From: JAWKHR01 sp041394725
GTDB taxonomy: Bacteria > Acidobacteriota > Vicinamibacteria > Vicinamibacterales > SCN-69-37
Reading direction: 5' to 3'
NCBI GenBank assembly: GCA_041394725.1
Contig: JAWKHR010000103.1
Location: 1-5,271, forward strand
DNA: 5,271 nt
Of this stretch, positions 1 to 5,271 are shown piece by piece (positions within the stretch are counted from its first letter, which is position 1; each line of letters opens with the position of its first letter). A model generated the notes under the pieces. The model saw nothing but the letters and a program-made list of their open reading frames with translations, searched no databases and was not told where the DNA came from. The position numbers were made by a program, and so were the translations under genes.

Positions 1-1
1 T

Positions 2-28
2 GACGAGCCGTCAGTCTGACCCGTCGTC
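2..28 (-). terminator. possible weak hairpin downstream of tRNA-Leu
   Basis: An imperfect inverted repeat lies 33 nt past the 3' end of the tRNA in its direction of transcription. GACGA (2-6) pairs with TCGTC (24-28), and GTCA (10-13) pairs with TGAC (17-20), separated by a 3x3 internal loop. There is no T-tract on the minus strand, so termination or 3' processing is only a guess. The rest of 1-60 shows no gene. Confidence 0.2.
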
Positions 29-60
29 CGGCGTCTTCCGTGAAGTCGTTGATTCCAAAG

Positions 61-146
61 TGCCGGAGGAGGGAATCGAACCCACACGACCCGTTAGGGT
101 CACAAGATTTTGAGTCTCGCGCGTCTGCCAGTTTCGCCACTCCGGC
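61..146 (-). tRNA. tRNA-Leu(CAA), reads UUG
   Basis: This is a complete 86-nt class II tRNA gene that delivers leucine to UUG codons. Read on the minus strand, the 7-bp acceptor stem GCCGGAG (146-140) pairs perfectly with CTCCGGC (68-62), followed by discriminator A at 61. The anticodon stem CGAGA/TCTTG encloses the 7-nt loop CTCAAAA (114-108), which places anticodon CAA at 112-110. A long variable arm, diagnostic of Leu/Ser/Tyr tRNAs, forms a 5-bp stem GACCC/GGGTC with loop TAAC (101-88). The T-loop is TTCGATT (80-74). The first base G, discriminator A and D-arm AAACTGGCAGAC agree with leucine identity. The second T-stem pair is a U-U mismatch (84/70). CCA is not encoded, since CTT follows at 60-58, so it must be added after transcription. 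The gene is divergent from the tail tube gene. Confidence 0.96.
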
Positions 147-161
147 CCGAGGGCAATCAAG

Positions 162-167
162 AGCCTA
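162..167 (-). promoter_or_regulatory. possible -10 element of the tRNA-Leu promoter
   Basis: On the minus strand TAGGCT lies 15 nt upstream of the mature tRNA 5' end. It keeps the TAnnnT core common in GC-rich promoters, and the spacing would give a short 5' leader. The matching -35 position (190-185, CTCACG) is a poor fit to TTGACA, so this is a weak candidate. The whole divergent spacer, 147-244, is 98 nt and must hold the start signals of both the tRNA and the tail tube gene. No other clear site is visible in it. Confidence 0.25.
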
Positions 168-232
168 CCGCACTTCCCCGGGCCCGTGAGCCCGCCAGTG
201 ACCCGGCGCCAGACGACCGGCTACCATGGGGC

Positions 233-239
233 GGGGAGG
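233..239 (+). promoter_or_regulatory. ribosome binding site of the tail tube gene
   Basis: GGGGAGG lies 5 nt before the ATG at 245. It is a strong Shine-Dalgarno match. It decides the start: the frame is open further upstream, to an ATG at 110, but that one lies inside the tRNA gene and lacks a comparable site. Confidence 0.75.
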
Positions 240-244
240 CCCGC

Positions 245-694
245 ATGGCCGTATTTCGCGAGGATCCGTATTCCGGGCACAACTTCCAGGTCGTCATCAA
301 CGGCGTGTTCGACGACGGCCACGCGGTGCGGGGATCGTTCTCGGAAGTCTCGGGGCTCGACGTCACGGTCACGCCCATCGAGTACCGGAACGGCTCGGAG
401 GACACCACCGTCCGCAAGATCCCCGGCCTGAAGAAGTTCTCCAACATCACCCTGAAGCGCGGCGTGATCGGGGACTTGGGCTTCTGGGCGTGGATCAAGT
501 CCGTCCTTGATGGCAACGTCCAGCGCGCCAGCGGGACCATCACGCTGCTCGACGAGACCGGCCAGCCGGTGATGGTGTGGAAGTTCCGGCGCGCGTGGCC
601 CTGCAAGTGGACCGGGCCCACGCTGAACGCGACCGCGAACGAGGTCGCGATCGAGACGCTCGAGCTCTGTCACGAAGGGCTCGAGGTCGAGTAG
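245..694 (+). CDS. T4 gp19-like tail tube protein (contractile tail / eCIS type)
   Basis: This 149-residue protein belongs to the phage tail tube family (T4 gp19 fold; conserved tail-region family TIGR02241 / PF06841). Members stack as hexameric rings to form the inner tube of contractile phages, R-type tailocins and extracellular contractile injection systems such as Afp and Pvc. Visible family marks are FSEVSGLD (32-39), IEYRNGSED (45-53), RKIPGLKKFSNITLKRG (57-73), W81/W83 in the helix region, LLDE (101-104), and the C-terminal WP-KW-GP-LNA-NEVAIE-LEL-HEGL pattern (118-146). The length is normal and no signal peptide is present, as expected for an internally assembled tube subunit. The start at 245 is set by the strong ribosome binding site and by where homology begins. 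The next gene follows after 12 nt, so the two are probably one transcript. No sheath, baseplate or ATPase gene lies in the window, and the gene starts right beside a tRNA, so it appears orphaned. Whether it forms tubes alone or serves a distant cluster cannot be told. The family call is firm; the machine it serves is inference. Confidence 0.93.
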   Translation: MAVFREDPYSGHNFQVVINGVFDDGHAVRGSFSEVSGLDVTVTPIEYRNGSEDTTVRKIPGLKKFSNITLKRGVIGDLGFWAWIKSVLDGNVQRASGTITLLDETGQPVMVWKFRRAWPCKWTGPTLNATANEVAIETLELCHEGLEVE

Positions 695-706
695 GCCGGC
701 CGCGCC

Positions 707-1174
707 ATGACGCCCAGACCTCGCGTGACCCGCAAGGCCGCTTCGCCCGCCCGAGCGTCCGCCGCGCCACCCGCTCGAGCGTCCACCGCGCCGCTCGCCG
801 GCGGCCGCGTCGCCGAGGTCGTGCTCGATGTCGAGGTCGAACACGATCGCGTCCATCTCGTGCTGGCCAACTGCGGCGACGCGGTCGCCACCGAGATCGT
901 CGTCGAGTTCTCGAGACCGATCGTGGGCCCGGAGATCGGCCGTGAGACGATCGAGATCTCGCAGTTGCCCGTGTTCCGGCAATGCGGAGTGTTGCGACCG
1001 GGACGGATGCACCGGATCTTCTGGGACGCCGCGCCGGCGCTGCTCGCGAACCCGGACCGATGCGCGCCGTTCACCGCGACCGTGACCTGGAGCGAGCGCG
1101 GCCGCGCGCGCCAGCGCGCGCGGTATCACCACGACCCGTCGATCCACCGGGTGTGGCCGCGCGGCACGGACTGA
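707..1174 (+). CDS. hypothetical protein downstream of tail tube gene, beta-rich core
   Basis: I do not recognise a characterised family for this 155-residue protein. Residues 1-33 are low-complexity and rich in Ala, Pro and Arg, and include a tandem octapeptide PARASAAP/PARASTAP (14-29). From about 34 to 147 there is an ordered core of alternating hydrophobic strands: VAEVVLDVEV (35-44), VHLVLANCGD (49-58), TEIVVEFSRP (62-71), then a P-E-I-G-R-E-T-I-E-I-S-Q-L-P-V-F-R segment (75-91), and FTATVTW (122-128). It ends in an Arg-rich stretch and HHDPSIHRVW (141-150). The N-C-G-D-A-V-A...V-V-E-F-S pattern resembles small Ig-like beta-sandwich domains; that is my inference from pattern, not a match. 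There is no signal peptide or membrane segment. ATG at 707 lacks a clear ribosome binding site, so translation may be coupled to the tube gene 12 nt upstream. The gene holds two AGA and two TTG codons, unusual for such GC-rich DNA. It could be an accessory of the tube protein. The coding call is fairly sure; the function is unknown. Confidence 0.78.
   Translation: MTPRPRVTRKAASPARASAAPPARASTAPLAGGRVAEVVLDVEVEHDRVHLVLANCGDAVATEIVVEFSRPIVGPEIGRETIEISQLPVFRQCGVLRPGRMHRIFWDAAPALLANPDRCAPFTATVTWSERGRARQRARYHHDPSIHRVWPRGTD
746..793 (+). repeat. two tandem 24-bp units inside the hypothetical gene
   Basis: Units at 746-769 and 770-793 match at 21 of 24 bases, differing only at unit positions 6, 16 and 24. 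They are in frame and encode PARASAAP and PARASTAP. This looks like a recent in-frame duplication that lengthened a flexible N-terminal linker. Confidence 0.8.
1102..1123. repeat. perfect 10-bp inverted repeat within the hypothetical gene
   Basis: CCGCGCGCGC (1102-1111) and GCGCGCGCGG (1114-1123) are exact reverse complements separated by CA. They lie in the codons for the Arg/Ala/Gln stretch at residues 132-139, about 50 nt before the stop. Such an all-GC stem would be very stable in mRNA, but the segment may simply follow from Arg/Ala codons in GC-rich DNA. Confidence 0.6.
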
Positions 1175-1191
1175 CGCGCCGGCCGGCGCGT
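1174..1191. terminator. bidirectional terminator-like 18-bp palindrome between convergent genes
   Basis: ACGCGCCGGCCGGCGCGT is a perfect palindrome of 18 bp. As RNA it can fold on either strand into a 7-bp stem with a GGCC loop. It begins on the last base of the stop codon of the hypothetical gene (1172-1174) and ends 4 nt before the stop codon of the kinase gene (1198-1196, minus strand). Its place between two converging stops suggests shared termination. There is no T-tract on either side, so it is not a classical intrinsic terminator. Confidence 0.5.
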
Positions 1192-1195
1192 TGGC

Positions 1196-3886
<2,691 letters not shown>

Positions 3887-3894
3887 GTGGCGAG

Positions 3895-3900
3895 ATTCTA
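3895..3900 (-). promoter_or_regulatory. possible -10 hexamer just upstream of the kinase gene
   Basis: On the minus strand TAGAAT, 5 of 6 matches to TATAAT, ends 8 nt before the kinase ATG. The position 17 nt further upstream (AGGCGC) is not a -35 match. If used, the mRNA would be nearly leaderless, which would fit the lack of a ribosome binding site. It may equally be chance. Confidence 0.2.
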
Positions 3901-3921
3901 CCTGCCGTTCCCCCGGCGCGC

Positions 3922-5271
<1,350 letters not shown>

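Noticed and set aside
61..146. tRNA gene as an attachment site of an integrated element
   Set aside because: No second copy of the tRNA 3' end, no integrase and no direct repeat are visible in the window.
198..227. Possible plus-strand promoter GTGACC - 18 nt - TACCAT before the tube gene
   Set aside because: Both boxes match only 4 of 6, and the predicted start near 234 would fall within the ribosome binding site.
110..244. Longer N-terminus of the tube protein from an ATG at 110
   Set aside because: It would start inside the tRNA gene. The strong ribosome site and family homology both point to 245.

Overview
The window is GC-rich and carries four protein genes and one tRNA gene. It most likely comes from a soil-type Acidobacteriota genome, perhaps a Vicinamibacteria relative. 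That guess rests on the very high G+C and on a membrane Ser/Thr kinase fused to a TolB/PD40-type propeller. Its opening (G-D-R-I-G-P-Y-E-V, then G-A-G-G-M-G-E-V-Y) is typical of kinases that are highly expanded in that phylum. No taxonomic marker is present, so this is inference.

Left part (1-1174). A tRNA-Leu(CAA) gene lies on the minus strand at 61-146. It is divergent from a two-gene plus-strand unit. The first gene (245-694) encodes a T4 gp19-like tail tube protein of the kind found in contractile tails and extracellular contractile injection systems. The second (707-1174), 12 nt downstream, encodes an unrecognised protein with a low-complexity Ala/Pro/Arg N-terminus and a predicted beta-rich core. 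No sheath, baseplate, spike or AAA+ gene is visible beside them. The tube gene begins directly after a tRNA and the unit ends at a convergent gene, so this looks like an orphan tube gene with one small partner.

Junction (1174-1191). A perfect 18-bp palindrome sits between the two convergent stop codons and probably acts as a bidirectional terminator.

Right part (1196-5271). Two minus-strand genes lie in tandem with a 35-nt gap. The upstream one (3922-5271, N-terminus beyond the window edge) is an ABC-F ATPase of the YbiT type. The downstream one (1196-3886) is a single-pass membrane RD-type Ser/Thr kinase of 896 residues with nine PDG-type propeller motifs after the membrane segment. The two may be co-transcribed, but no functional link is evident.

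The most unusual element is the orphan tube gene with its uncharacterised partner. Nothing here proves a new system; gene neighbourhood comparison would decide.
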